Below, piece by piece: positions 11,011 through 22,740 of a stretch of DNA of 64,000 nt (its first letter is position 1; every line of letters starts with the position of its first letter). Position numbers and translations under genes: made by a program. The notes below the pieces were generated by a model. That model ran no database searches. It saw only the letters and a list, made by a program, of their open reading frames with translations, and was not told the origin of the DNA. Source of the DNA: Hepsetus odoe (Eukaryota > Chordata > Actinopteri > Characiformes > Hepsetidae); assembly GCA_017165825.1 (NCBI GenBank), contig CM029380.1:685981-749980 (forward strand), given 5' to 3'.

Positions 11011-11575
11011 GCCCTGCTCTGATTGGCTGTCCCATCCACTTTTTCTACAACGGTTTAGCCCTTCCCACTTAATCTAAAACATCTTATATCTGCCTATCCA
11101 GTCTTCATCTGTTTGACCACACTCATTAAATATACAGCAGAGCCCCGCCCACTCAGCACAATGCATCTTAAACCCTCCCATTCAGCACATAACAGTTAAG
11201 CCCTGCCCATTTAGCCAACACTCATTCCAATTTAGCCATTTACTTATGTTTAAGTTTAGCTCCGCCCATTCAGTCTAACGCAGATTAGCCCTGCCTATTT
11301 TGTGTCTAATTAATGAACCCCGACAATTAAGCCTAAATAACAGTTTGACCACACCCACTCACCCTACAGCACGTTAGCCCCGCCCACTCATTCTACAGCA
11401 GTTTGGCCTCACCCATTCAGCACACAGCCATTTAAGATCTCCCATTCACTCCACAGCAGTTCAGCTCCACCCACTCATCCTACAGCAATTTAACCCCGCC
11501 TACTCATCCTACAGCAGTTTAGCTCCACCCACTCAGCCTACAGTAGTTTAGCCCCACCCATTCAGCACTAAGATC
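11011..11575 (-). repeat. 29-bp minisatellite, locus 1 (TTTAGCCCCRCCCAYTCA)
   Basis: Degenerate units of GCAGTTTAGCCCCACCCA plus TTCAGCCTACA recur, tightest at 11,340-11,575 with period 29. The reverse complement of this unit is the one found at 42.3 kb and 54.8 kb. Copies at the left edge are much more diverged. Confidence 0.85.
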
Positions 11576-13049
11576 CAAGCTTGTTTAACAACATTAGTTC
11601 AAATTAAAAACAGGAATCATTTAGAAAATGTGTTTTTAAGGGGCAGCTCTGGGTAGATTCAGTGTTTGGCTTTATTTAGCTTTTCTGCTCAACATCAGGA
11701 TCAAGACATCAAAACCCACAGTTCCCTCGGAGCGGGTCGGAGCTAATCGCTGGGATCGTTTGGTCTCCCCTCGTCCACCCCCTCACCGCTGCTGGCGCTT
11801 CAATCGGCACGTCTCTGCCCTGCTGGAAACCAGGCTTTTCCACACAACACTGTTCTCAATGCTGCATTTAATGCTCTCACAATAACCCAGCGCTGTAGTT
11901 TTATGAGAAAAATCTCTGACTCGGAGCGTGAAGAACAGAATTTGATTGAAATGCCAAAAACGTCATTTTTTTAGAGAATGCAAATGAAATGTAGATCTAA
12001 TTCATAGCAAAAAGGTCTTACCAACTTCATAGTTATATTACGTTCCAATAATAGTTTCATGCACAGAAAAAATGGCAATAACTTCACCTTTTAAGGGTTG
12101 AAATCTCAGCCTGAATGGTTTATGCCCATTGAAAGCAGTTGTGTCCCACTAACGCAGGGCTGTTCTGACTGTATCTGGCACTCAGTGTAGTTTATAATTC
12201 ATCAATGTGTAGAAGAAAATCTCAGAGGTCCTTCAATTAAAATTTGTCAAAAAAGCACATAATCCACCATGCAGCCTTCAGTACCTTCACTTTGAACCAT
12301 AATACTATGCTGGAGGTATCATTTTTAAGGTGGACTGACTCTGTACACAGTTTCCTGACATTGAAACTGGTGTTGGAAGGGTACAAATCTACCCCCTTTC
12401 TCTTGGGATAAGTTAAATTAAGGTATGAAACTGGGCTGTGTTGCACCTTTGAGGGCAAATTTACACCTTAAAGTTCTTACAGAGTACCTCTATTTCTGAC
12501 CCAGCAGGAGCTGCATCGCTTTAAATCAACTTCTTTTTCCACTCATGGCCAGTTCCTCTTCCTGACCTAGTCGAGAGAAGCCAATGCTAACATTTGCGTG
12601 TGTTCTTCATGTGTGTGTTTTATGATGGATGAGCGAATGCTGGGTTTGTTTGGCTGGGGTGTCTTTGTTTTCTGACGAATGGCCTTAGTCTGGGTTGTAA
12701 TACACGCTGCTCGGGTTTGATATTTTGTCCAAATTACCGCAGCGGTCGACTGACGTTTAAACAGAGCGCTAGAAAAGACAGACAGGCAGCAGATTGTGAA
12801 GAAGGAGGCCAAAATCCACACAAGGTCCCCTCACAGACTGTGCAAGAACCCATGCAGGAATGCTCGTGCCAGCATCTGGAGGCAGGGGGACGAAAGAGCT
12901 GATTGAGGACTTCAAGTCTTAAACAAGGACAGAGTTAACAGAGCAGAAGGTGATTGAGAGCCGCCGTGGGTTTTGCTTTCTGCAGAGCTGACTGGACGGA
13001 TTCAGCTATGATCCGGATGTGCACGGCTGGCAAAACGATGCCAGAAAGC
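11576..13049. other. intron-like DNA with a possible old repeat at 12,130-12,490
   Basis: The segment ending GTTGCACCTTTGAGGGCAAA then TTTACACCTTAAAG resembles a short non-autonomous element common in fish, but I could not find matching termini. The rest is unique. Confidence 0.35.
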
Positions 13050-13275
13050 AGACCTGGTGCCTTTGGGTGCTAGAATTATGGAGATCCATCACCAGGAACT
13101 CTCCTCCTATCACACTGAATCATCCAGAAAGACAAGCGGTGTCTTGGTGTTTGAGACAAGGTCCCAGGATGGGAGGGTTGATTGATGGGGACGGTACCTC
13201 AGGTCAACCTTCTTGGCCAGGAGTTGGAACCCATGACCTTCCAATACTGGGGGCATGTCTCTAAAATCTAGGCCT
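13050..13275. mobile_element. SINE-A copy 4 with 85-bp leader, internally inverted
   Basis: Bases 13,055-13,141 (GGGTGCTAGAATTATGGAGA, CATCACCAGGAACTCTCCTC) match in reverse a segment joined to SINE-A copy 5 at 26,863-26,950. Bases 13,185-13,275 are a SINE-A fragment in the opposite orientation (TGATGGGGACGGTACCTC, GTTGGAACCCATGACCTT). The locus is therefore a second head-to-head SINE-A arrangement. Confidence 0.65.
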
Positions 13276-13621
13276 CTATTGTCCACAATACAATAGAGAG
13301 GAACCAGGGAACTAGCTCAGGAGAACCTTCTGGTGCCGTCTAATGAACCAGCACACATTTCCACGAGTTTGAAGCATAATCGCTGTAATCTGGGATGTCT
13401 TGCCAATGAAGAAAACATGGTCACTAATGTCTTCATGATTCCTGCTGGAAAAACCTTATTGTTTCTTAGCTGGGAACCATCTTTACTGGGTTCCTAATCC
13501 ATTTATTTTTGGTCAACATAAGGTTCAGAAAGGTTCAAATTTGAAACCAGTTCCTTTTTGGTGAAGAAGAACTTCCAATGGATAGGGTTTCAGGAGCTGG
13601 ACTGAAATCTTGCACCTTGAA
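13276..13621. other. intron-like DNA, no feature recognised
   Basis: Unique sequence with several short GGAACCAGT and GGTTC motifs but no definable repeat. Confidence 0.35.
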
Positions 13622-13802
13622 AAAAATGCACATTTATGGCATTTAACAGAAGCTCTTATCCAGAACAACATCCAATTCCTAATTACAGGGAGAGTCCCCC
13701 TGGAGACACTCATGGTTAGGGGTCTTGCTCAGAAACCCAATGATGCTAGAGGTAGGATTCAAACCTGTGAGCTCTTGGTCTATAGACCACCACCACCTAA
13801 AA
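13622..13802 (-). mobile_element. SINE-B copy 4
   Basis: Reverse-oriented copy: ACATTTATGGCATTTAACAG, AGCTCTTATCCAGAACAACA, ACAGGGAGAGTCCCCCTGGA, B box GGATTCAAACC, head TAGACCACCACCACC. It is more diverged than copies 1 and 5. Confidence 0.8.
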
Positions 13803-14352
13803 CATAACTTCTCAAATTACTTCTCCAGCAAATCCAGCTCTGGAAAAATAACCACCTACAAGTCTGCTCCACCTTAACAAGGTTTTAAGGGGTCTGTTAA
13901 CAGAAAAGGTTTGAGTGAGTATTGACCTCAGAGCTCTGGCTCTGGAGTAAGCAGGTTTCTTTGGACTCCAGTCATGTCTTGGTTGATATTGATGGGAGAA
14001 GACAAAAATTTTTAATGAAAATCTTTTGCTTGAACTGTAGATTTTCTTGTCCTGAATGTTTCTCATAGCAGATGGGGGGACAAGGGTGCAGAACATCCAG
14101 CGCTGCAAACTCAGAACTTGTCCTCCAGAACGGTTCTCTTTGTTCTAATATCACTTCTGCCTCTCTGCCCCTGCCAGCCTTGGCCAATAGGAAGCCAAAT
14201 ACTCCTCTTTGGCCCCTATATTACCTCCAGGCATCGAGACAGAGCCATGGATTATTGATGAGACTGAGACCCACCATGACCTGACGCCAGATTAACAGAG
14301 AATATTACTTAGACCCCAATTTAGATCCTAAATAATGCACTACATTAGTAGA

Positions 14353-14353
<1 letters not shown>
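13803..14353. other. intron-like DNA
   Basis: A short segment at 13,845-13,915 (CAAGTCTGCTCCACCTTAA) is repeated near 63,108. Otherwise unique. Confidence 0.35.

Positions 14354-14388
<35 letters not shown>
14354..14388. repeat. (GT)n microsatellite
   Basis: About 17 GT units ending in GCGCGC. An A-rich run follows at 14,515-14,550. Confidence 0.95.
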
Positions 14389-14393
<5 letters not shown>

Positions 14394-14566
14394 CTTTTTC
14401 CAAATGTAGGTGAAACACTATCCAAAGTGTGTCTCTGGGGAAAGCCACGGGCCAGAAACCACAACGTAACTCTACCTCTCTCTCCTTTTCTACTTTCCAG
14501 ACCCCGAACCTTTTCAAAAAAAAGAAAGAAAAAAGAAAAAAAAGACAAGAATTACAGCCTGTAACT

Positions 14567-14640
14567 CACTGGCCACTTTATTAGAAACACCTGCCCTGTG
14601 CTACCTCTCCCTGGCCACTTTATTAGAAACACACTCAGTC
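14567..14640. repeat. 42-bp repeat, locus 1 (GGCCACTTTATTAGAAACAC)
   Basis: GGCCACTTTATTAGAAACAC starts at 14,571 and again at 14,613, exactly 42 bp apart. The same unit and period recur at 63,919 and 63,961, and single units occur near 60,310 and 63,278. Confidence 0.8.
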
Positions 14641-15509
14641 ACCACTTAATTTTCTTAACAAAAAAAATTTAACCGACAAAACTAGGTATCTCAGTCTTAT
14701 CCAGACATTTAATTGTTTGATAACATTGATATTGATAACATTTAATAAGTTTTACTCATTAAACAGTAGATTTTTTCCAAATATGATCATTTCTATTGAA
14801 TAGCTTCTAGGAAATCATTCTTTACTGGAAAAACTGGGAGAAAAGCAAACCTGTGGCAGCCAGTGTGAACCCACCGTGGAAAAACTGCTTCTCCATATAT
14901 TTGTCAAAACTGTTAAGCATTGACACTAATGAAACACACAGGACAGCGTGAGTGTGTGTGAGTGTGTGTGTGCAATTACACAGCATGACACAAGCGTTAC
15001 CGTGTCAGTGTGTGAGAACAGCTGCTGTAAGGAGTGTGTGTGAGCTCTGCAGGTAAAGGCCCGGCGCTCCAGCAGATGTGTTTGCTTGTTTAACGCCGGG
15101 TGACTTTAATACTCCGACCTGTGAAAACATTTCCAGACTTTAATCAGCGACAGGACGGACGGCTTCACTCGGATCATTTCCAAACTTTCAGCTGAGATTT
15201 AGGAGAGGCTGGGCTCAGATTAGTGTAGCTATTGTGCAGAGAAAGTGTGTGTGTCTCTGAATAGAGAAGGAACATTGGAGAACACCTGGCAACAAGTCCA
15301 ATCAATCACACGGGGTTATTCAGCCGCGCAAACGTGACAGAAACGCTCTTTTGATTTGCAAACAAAAACATGCAGATGATTCCTCAAACTGACACAGGTG
15401 GCCCGAGAGAACACACTTTTAAAGCAGACTTAACGTGAACGTGCCCCGACGATGTCTCCTCCATCTCGTCACAAAGCTGTCAGCAGCTCTTCGGATCTAC
15501 TTTATCAGA
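14641..15509. other. unique intron-like DNA
   Basis: AT-rich to 14,950, then mixed composition. Short GTGTGAG runs lie at 14,948-14,972. No domain or repeat family was recognised. Confidence 0.35.
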
Positions 15510-15850
15510 CTGACTGTGTTCGTGGTGGAACAGTGGGTGGGTTTGATTCCCAGGCGGGACGGTCTATGTCCTTTCTGTGTGGAGTGGACGTTCTGTCCTT
15601 GTGTCTGTGTGTGTCCTCCGGGAGCACTGGTTTCCTTCCACCACCCTCCACAGACCTGCACATCAGGTGGACTGGAGATGCTAAATTGTCCCATAGGTGT
15701 GAGCGAATGTGTGTGAGTGTGTATGTGTCTGGCCTGGGATGGATTAGCATCCTGTCCAGGATGTGTCTCTGCCTGTTGGCCTGTGAGAGCTGGAATAGAC
15801 CAACCGTGACACTAATCAGGACAAGCGGCTCAGAAAATGACTGTCCAGTC
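15510..15850 (+). mobile_element. SINE-C: common teleost SINE-like element
   Basis: Landmarks in order are GGTTTGATTCCCAGGCGGGA (B-box-like), CCTTTCTGTGTGGAGTGGAC, GTCCTCCGGGAGCACTGG, CTAAATTGTCCCATAGGTGT, GGATGGATTAGCATCCTGTC and GACAAGCGGCTCAGAAAATG. This order is well known from dispersed elements in many fish genomes. It is nearly full length but lacks a clear A box. Confidence 0.75.
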
Positions 15851-15864
15851 CATGCATTCCATTA

Positions 15865-16030
15865 GTCTAGCAGTTTAGCCCCTCCCATTCAGTCTACTCC
15901 ACCCAGTTAGTCTACAGCATTCTAGCCCCACCCATTCAATCTACAAAAGTTTAGCTTAACCTATTCAGTCTACGTTATTTAAGCCCCTCCCATTCAGTCT
16001 ACAGTAGTTAAGCTCCACCCATTCTGACTT
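15865..16030 (-). repeat. 29-bp minisatellite, locus 2
   Basis: About five units of AGTTTAGCCCCTCCCATTCA plus GTCTACAG, in the same orientation as the 11-kb locus. Unit spacing is irregular. Confidence 0.8.
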
Positions 16031-16944
16031 TCTTTTTTTTAGAAAACTCTGAGGGTCTTCACTCTTCACTCTCTTCTGAATGGGAACATAAGAAGGTTCT
16101 GAATAATTGTGTCGGATCTGAAGGGGTTAACGCAAGTTCACACTGAGTCTTCCAGTCCCAGTGCTGCCTTTGCCTCAGCCAATCATTTCACACCTTTAAA
16201 ACGGAACCAATTCTGGGTAATTGAGTCCGTCCAGCGCGGGACACGGCAATTACAGCACCTGCATGCAGACAATTACAGCTCCATCATGAGATCAGACTGC
16301 CTTTCTGCGACACAGAAGACACAGGAGGACAGAGACCATCAAGGTTCATATTTTTTTTATTATTAAGCAAATATTAAAGCCTTGAAGATTAAATTGTATA
16401 TCCATCCGCCTGCCGTCCCCGATATTAGAACGTACATCAGAGTAATGTTATTACTCAAATAATTACACATAAATATATCATGTAAATGTGACATATAGAA
16501 AAAACTCATTATAGACTTATAGACTTCCATCAGGAAGACATTTCACCATGACAACCACCTACAGACGACTCTAATGAAAGCTAGTTGCAGCCCAATTCCG
16601 TGTTGTGTCCTACAAAGGATGAGGTCTACTTGGGTGTGGCCTTCAGAGACTGAGAAGGACGGGTGGGATCATGGACTGAACGTTAAATGAGGCGGTCCCG
16701 CCTATGGATGAAGCGTCGCTCCTGTTGCCTAGCAACCTCGACAGCAGCAGCCAGTGCCGTGGCTTTTAGACTGTAAAAAGGAGGCAAATTGGTGATATGT
16801 TTTATATTTTTAACTGATGAAAGGAAAGGCCCCCTTGGTGCAATGAATCTTGGGACACAGTTGGGGCGCGAAGGATACACCCGATGGATCCTCCGTTTCC
16901 ATGGAAAATAAGGCTGCACTCGAAGGAGCCCTCGATATGGGATG
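16031..16944. other. intron-like DNA
   Basis: No repeat family recognised. Bases 16,680-16,940 are open on the minus strand and run into the LINE fragment downstream, but I see no LINE motif before 16,945. Confidence 0.35.
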
Positions 16945-17490
16945 GCCCGGTCGCGTCTGAATAAAGTGGTTAGGCTGTACATTTCACCACTGCAGAGCAT
17001 CTGTCTCCATGTTTTCCTGTCCTTTTTCACATTGTCCTCCTGCATGTCCTCTCTCAGCATGTCTATAACCTCCTCTTTGTCCTTCCTCTTCTCCTCTTTC
17101 CTGGCAGCTCCTTCCTCAACATACGTCTCCTCATCTACTCCTCATCTCTCCTCTGGACATGTCCAAACCAACAGTCTCACTCCTCTGACTTTTTCTCCAA
17201 ACCGTCCAACCTGTGCTGTCCTTCTAATAGACTCCTTCCTAATCATGTCCACCTTCGTCCCTCCTGACACAAATCTCAGCAACTTTAACCCTTACACCTC
17301 CAGTTCCACCGCCTGTCTTTTCATCACCATCTAACCCATATAACACAGCTGGTCTCACTACCGTCTCCAACCCATAAAATATAGCTTGTCTCACTACAGT
17401 CCTGTAAATCTTACCTTTCACGTTGCATCTGTCACAGATCACTCCTGTCACTCGTCTTCACATCTTTTCCACCTACAGAAAGACTTTTTC
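16945..17490 (-). mobile_element. RTE-clade LINE 3' fragment
   Basis: Read on the minus strand: KGKIYRTVVRQAIFYGLETV around 17,410-17,340, a WFGHVQR-type motif around 17,170-17,148, and MLREDMQ at the lower-coordinate end. This is the C-terminal part of the same clade as the 1.5-2.9 kb remnant (usual order: YGLE, then WFGHV, then REDM). It is frameshifted and 5' truncated. Confidence 0.8.
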
Positions 17491-18703
17491 CAAAACATGT
17501 CTGTGATAAAGGCTGCTCATGGGATGTAATTTCACCATGGCAACCCCTGCACGTCTTTAATAACCTAATGTTTATAAACATTTATGAAGGTTTGTTGTAA
17601 TAAAAGGCTGCTTATGTCCACCAGGACAACCACTTGCATATGTCCACTGTGGAAGCTTCTAAAGACACATTTGATAAAGCCCATTATTAATGATTATGTA
17701 AGTTCTTGGGAGGCTTATGTAGCCCTATGAACCCTGCAAGGCGTTCATGTCTCCTCCTGACATCTAAACCCTCCTCTCTGCTGCTGCAGTGACAGTGATG
17801 GGCTGAGTTTTTGTCCCACTCGACTGCTTCACCCTCAAACTCCCACAATCCTGTGCATATCTGCAAAAGAGCAGCTGCCTCCGAGGCACAAAAGACAAAA
17901 TCATGTGTGAAAAGCAACCAGGCGGCTGCTGGGGCAAGTGAAAAATCGAAAAATTCAACATTTACACACTTTTCTCCAAAGTGTAGCTTCATGATTAATG
18001 AAGGGAACACATCGCTGAAGATCCCACCACAACAATTAGGATAAAGAAATTCAGGACACACCGTAGTCCATGCTTGTAGATAACGATACAGGGTCACGAT
18101 ACAGGGTCAGAAACCGCATAAGTGAATCATACCGACCTGTTGATAATCACACATCATATTTGAGCTACTTCAGAACAATGTACAGAATAAAGAAGTGCAC
18201 GTCTCAGCCGAGGAGGCTACGTTTTATTTTCCTCCACCAAGAGGTCAAGTGGAATTTGAATGATGCATGAAGAGCACATGGCGCTTTTTATTCTTCATTC
18301 TGGTGGAATATTTCACTCCGTGACCAAAATGAAATTTAATAGGAAGCTTTTCATGTCAGTTTCGGTAGTGCAGAACATGCACAAGCACACACACACACAC
18401 ACACACAAACCGGGGCTCACAAATAATATCCATGAAAGTGGAGATTAGTTTCAACTGTGGTGCCATGTTGTGCAAAGGACAAATTCAGCGGGGCTAAATT
18501 AAGATGCAGCAGTGTGGCTGCAAAATAAACACGCTCACATTCATGCACACACACTTGTTTTTATGCAATGTCAGGACACGAGGTCACACACATCTTATAT
18601 GTGTGTGTAATAATCTATATGTAATAATTTGTATTATATGTTATTATGATCATTATTATTATTATTATATATGTATATTACATGTATCCACATAATCCAG
18701 ATC
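17491..18703. other. intron-like DNA with one (CA)n tract
   Basis: A short (CA)n lies at 18,386-18,408 and ATT runs at 18,652-18,668. The open frames at 17,687-18,097 lack a recognisable domain. Confidence 0.35.
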
Positions 18704-19249
18704 TACAGCACTGTGCAAAAGTTTTAGTCAGGTGTGTAAAACACTGTAAACAGAACGCTTTCAGAAATGGAAGTGTTGATCATTTATTCTCATCAACCAA
18801 CAAAATGCAGTGAATGAACAAAAGAGAATCTAAATCAGATCAGTATTTGGTGTGACCACCCTTTGCCTTCAAAACAGCATCAATTCTTCTAGGTACACTT
18901 GCACACAGTTGTTGAAGGAACTCGGCCGGTCGGTCGTTCCAAACATGACTGTGTTTCTCCTCCGTGTGACGTTGATGATCATCAGTACCGGTTTGGTAAA
19001 ACCGGTTGATCAGACACCGACTATAATCCTACAGAATCCCTGACTCAGTGCGAGTGTTCCTAGAAGAACTGATGCTGCTCTGAAGGCAAAAGGTAGAAAC
19101 ACCAAATATTGATCTGATTTAGATTTTTCTTTTGTTCGCTCACTTTGCATTTTGTAAATTGATCAAAATAAACAATCATTCATATTTCTGAAAGTGTTTG
19201 TTTACAGCATTTTTTGACACCTGCCTAAAAATTTTACACAGTACTGTAA
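18704..19249. mobile_element. palindromic Tc1-like derivative, copy 1
   Basis: Inverted arms of about 190 bp begin TACAGCACTGTGCAAAAG on the left and end, in reverse, with TACAGTACTGTG. Both arms carry the C-terminal coding end of a Tc1-like transposase. The minus strand at about 18,951-18,848 reads VWNDRPAEFL and RRIDAVLKAKGGHTKY. The plus strand around 19,050-19,110 reads RRTDAALKAKGRNTKY and stop. Each half is thus a transposon 3' end, joined head-to-head; the rest of the transposase is absent, so it is non-autonomous. Confidence 0.85.
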
Positions 19250-19889
19250 CATTATAATAATAATAATAATGTCCATTTGCATCTCATAAGTGAGATTATT
19301 CTCTAGAATAGACACGTTTGTGTTCTTAAAGATATACAAAAACGAACACGGCTAAACACACACTCTATAAGCCTCCGCTCCAGTCGAACCTCACTTCTCT
19401 CCGTTTCTCCTGCTGAGATAAAGCTCACGCCAGTCTCTCCATCCACACTCACAGCAGGAGACAATCACACTAAAAAATAATCCCCCCATCCTTCACACTT
19501 CTCCTCTCCCTCTCTGTGTGGGATGGAGGGATGGTGATGGGAGGATGAATAGGAGAAGCTGCCTGGCGTCTCGTCAAGGACGCGAGTGGGTTTCTGGAAA
19601 GCCGTGCTGAGTTCACTTTTCGCAGGAGACTTTCAACGAACTGCACTATTAAACACTTACAGTTTTCCATTACTTCGGTTCATAAATTATTCATTAAAGA
19701 CTTTTCTATAAAGAGCTCCTGACTGGCACCACCATCTCCAGGAGTGTTGAGCTTTTCATTGTGTTTGCAGCGGTTTGAGAAAATATGGTGGAGCTCCACG
19801 TTTCTTGGAAGAAGAACCTGCTCGCCCTCATCCTCCCAGCTTGGAAGTGTCAGAAATTATTTTGTTTTATTTTCAAGTAATCAGTACAT
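19250..19889. other. unique intron-like DNA
   Basis: Starts with ATAATAATA runs and continues as unique sequence. No exon or repeat family recognised. Confidence 0.35.
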
Positions 19890-20712
19890 TAATTGAAGCT
19901 CAGAACATTGCTGACCCATCGAGACCTTTGAAGATGAGCTGTGGTTCCTTTAAGTCCTGTAAGTTGGATGGTGGATACTGGATGGGACTGAGATGTGGGG
20001 AATTTAGAGGAACAACTTGAACTCTTTGTTCCTCAGTCAGTTCCTGAACAGTGTTTGCAGAGTGGCTGGACATTATCCTTCTGAAAGAGGACACTGCTAG
20101 TAAGGGACACTAGTCACCATTAAGGGGTGAACTTGGTCTGCAGCAACATTTAGGTGTTAAAGTAACGTCCACATGAATGCAGGACCCAAGTTTTCCCAGC
20201 AGATCATAAACCAGAGCATCACACTGTTTCCGCTGCATTCCCATGCTGGTGTCTCTTCCCAGGTAAGGACATACACACACCCGGCTGTCCACATGATGGA
20301 AAAGAGAACAAGATTCATCAGAACCAGTCCACTTTCTTCCAAAGTTCCATGGTCCAGTTCTGATGTCCATTGTTGGAGCTACAGGTGGTGGACAGGGACA
20401 ACATGGACACTCTGACTGGTCTGCAGCCCCATACACAGATGCATTGCATGCTCTTACATCTTTCTATCAGAACCAGAACCTTTTCAGCACTTTGTGCTGC
20501 AGCAGCTCTTCTGTGGCATCAGACATTCTGTGGTTTGGGTGACTATGTTCTTGTCAGTTCTCCATGGAGCACTTATGGTCGGTACTGACCACTGCATACC
20601 AGGAACAGCCCACAAGACCTCCCGTGTTGGAGATGTTTTGACCCAGATGTTCACCATCACATTTGGTCCCTCAGATCTTCACACTTGCCCATTTTTCCTG
20701 CTTCCAACATAA
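19890..20712 (-). mobile_element. decayed Tc1-like transposase
   Basis: Read on the minus strand, pieces align in order to the central and C-terminal parts of a Tc1-like transposase: SDESCSLFHHVDSR, SVMLWFMICWENLGP, IHVDVTLTP, FRRIMSSHSANTVQEL and LNSPHLSPIQ, then NLQDLK. The usual SPDLNPIE is SPHLSPIQ here, so the acidic catalytic position at its end is Q. Several frameshifts are present. No termini were identified, so the ends are approximate. Confidence 0.75.
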
Positions 20713-21110
20713 ACAGCTGCCTAAAATCTCACAGGAGCCACTGTAACCAGATCATCAGTGTTCGTCTGTCATTGGTTACAAAGTTGCTTTTCTATATTTA
20801 AGATCCTTTGCTTTTAAAAAGTTACAGAACTGCCCAGATGAATCATTTGAAACACTTTCCGTCCCCCAGTGCTGGACAGGGACAAGCACTGGCTAAGCCA
20901 AATTTGAAATTTTCAATGAAGTAAATTAATTTTTTCCGTTTAAAACGTTCCATTGATTCAGGATCCGAGCGGCAGCTCGGAACGTTAAGATTCAGGAATT
21001 TGACGGGGACAGAAGATACTTCTCCTCCCCTATCCAGGTGTTGAAGCCCACATTCTTCCTTTGTGCAGGTTGTGGTGGGTTTTCAGGCGATTTTATCATG
21101 GTCAGGCCTG

Positions 21111-21114
<4 letters not shown>
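20713..21114. other. intron-like DNA
   Basis: Unique sequence with no recognised motif. Confidence 0.3.

Positions 21115-21164
<50 letters not shown>
21115..21164. repeat. (CA)n microsatellite
   Basis: About 25 CA units. Confidence 0.95.
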
Positions 21165-21166
<2 letters not shown>

Positions 21167-21344
21167 CAATCAGATGCAGGTGCAGAGACAATGGAAGCCA
21201 CTGCAGGAGCTGAGTTTTGATAGGTGAGCTCATGCCAGGTGCTCTTCAAAACCACTCAGCACTTTACAAACTACACCTCCTTCCAACATGGTCAATCAGC
21301 CTGATTCAACTTGATATCTCCATAGAAACAAGCTGATCAATATA

Positions 21345-21622
21345 TAGATTTCATGTGACATCACAGCCTTAAAGCTCTTCTCACCTGGAGGCCAAAACAC
21401 ATCTTCCTCCCTCTGCCCTCCACTGATCTTCATCAGGGTTGTTGCTCCAAAACCCTTATAGTTCTTGTGTAACTGGACACACAAACTGATGATACTGTTC
21501 TTCAGCAGCATCCCAACAGAAAGACAAAGTCCAGAGGAGGAGACGTTGGACTTAAACTGCTGGACGTGTTTCTGTCTCTGGAGAGGAAGTGAAATAATGG
21601 ACACCAGTCATTCACACATCTT
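21345..21622 (-). repeat. interspersed repeat R1, copy 1
   Basis: The reverse complement matches 45,233-45,504 over its whole length and 61,273-61,459 in part. Shared blocks are AGATCAGTGGAGGGCAGAGG, TTGTGTGTCCAGTTACACAA-like and GAGACAGAAACACGTCC. No coding capacity or known terminus was seen; the family is not recognised. Confidence 0.75.
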
Positions 21623-21655
21623 GGAATGAAACGTTTCATCCTTCTGGTTCAGACG

Positions 21656-21775
21656 GGCTGCGTCCCAAATCGCACACTTCCACACTTTACACTACATTAC
21701 TGAGTGTGTGGTTGTGCACTATTTGTCCACAATATTTAGTGTGTGTCCAGTTTGGGACAAACACAGCTGTCTGTC
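21656..21775. mobile_element. possible short MITE (GCGTCCCAAATCGCA)
   Basis: The segment starts CTGCGTCCCAAATCGCACAC and ends CAGTTTGGGACAAACA, an imperfect inverted pair. Short elements with this start are frequent in fish genomes. No target-site duplication was confirmed. Confidence 0.4.
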
Positions 21776-22740
21776 CTTCTGTAAACTTTCATCCTGACGT
21801 CAGTGTGAGGGGAGGGATTCTCCACAAGACACATGCAGACGTCCCCAAAGTGGAGCTCTGGCAGGGACGTCTCTGTTTTTAGGGACTGAAGTACTGCTGG
21901 ACAGGGACCCGAAACTCACAGTTTGTTCTCAGATTTTGTTTTTTCTGTTGATCTGTGATCTAAATATTAGTTTATTGGAAACAGAGGGGAAAACAGTGGT
22001 CCATAGTCTCCACTGGTGAAGTTCTACTGGTTTTTGTCCTCCAGGGCGGTATGCCAGTCAAATGACAAAAAAAAGTATGAACGATGAAATAATTGGTAAT
22101 GAATCGGTTTAAAAATGTTTTGAAGGACACTTGACTACTCTCTGTAAAAACAAAGCGAAGCTTTTCATGCTTAAACATTGGTGTTGAATTTATGCTAATA
22201 TGAAGGATTTATTATCTGATATTTCATTATTATAATCAGTTATTATTGATACTAATGTTCCAAATTTGATGTGGCTGAACTTTCAGCTTTAATGCATTCT
22301 CACATCCCCGGTAATCTGTCAGAAATGTTCTCAGAAGGTCTCATACGGCCCATCAGTTTGAAAAGGATATTTTGGCTCGTCCTTGGGAAGGTAATGTTAT
22401 TTTTACAGGCTGGTGCAGAGCTGTCTGTGGGCCGCAGTGACTGATTCCTCCAGACAGTCAAATCTGAAACGATTCAACCTTCATTCACTTCTGCAGCTTT
22501 AATGTCCTGTTATCCGTCTTCAGTGCCCCTCATCCTGCATACCGACTGCATTTCACTGATTCTTTCAAATGATTAGTCTGAGTAGTTTATGAGTTCATGT
22601 GCCAAAGAATTATAGAATATTTATCATACACGACCGCTCCCCAGCCTCTCTTTACGCTTTGGAACCAAACAGACAGGTTTAGGTACTGTCGGTATTTATA
22701 ATAAATACTTATATAATAGAATATCAGAACCGTTGTCTCT
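21776..22740. other. unique DNA with a low-repeat segment at 22,250-22,560
   Basis: AT-rich to 22,250. Bases 22,250-22,560 are of balanced composition, lack all repeat families found here and lack coding potential, so they are a weak candidate conserved non-coding element. Confidence 0.35.
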
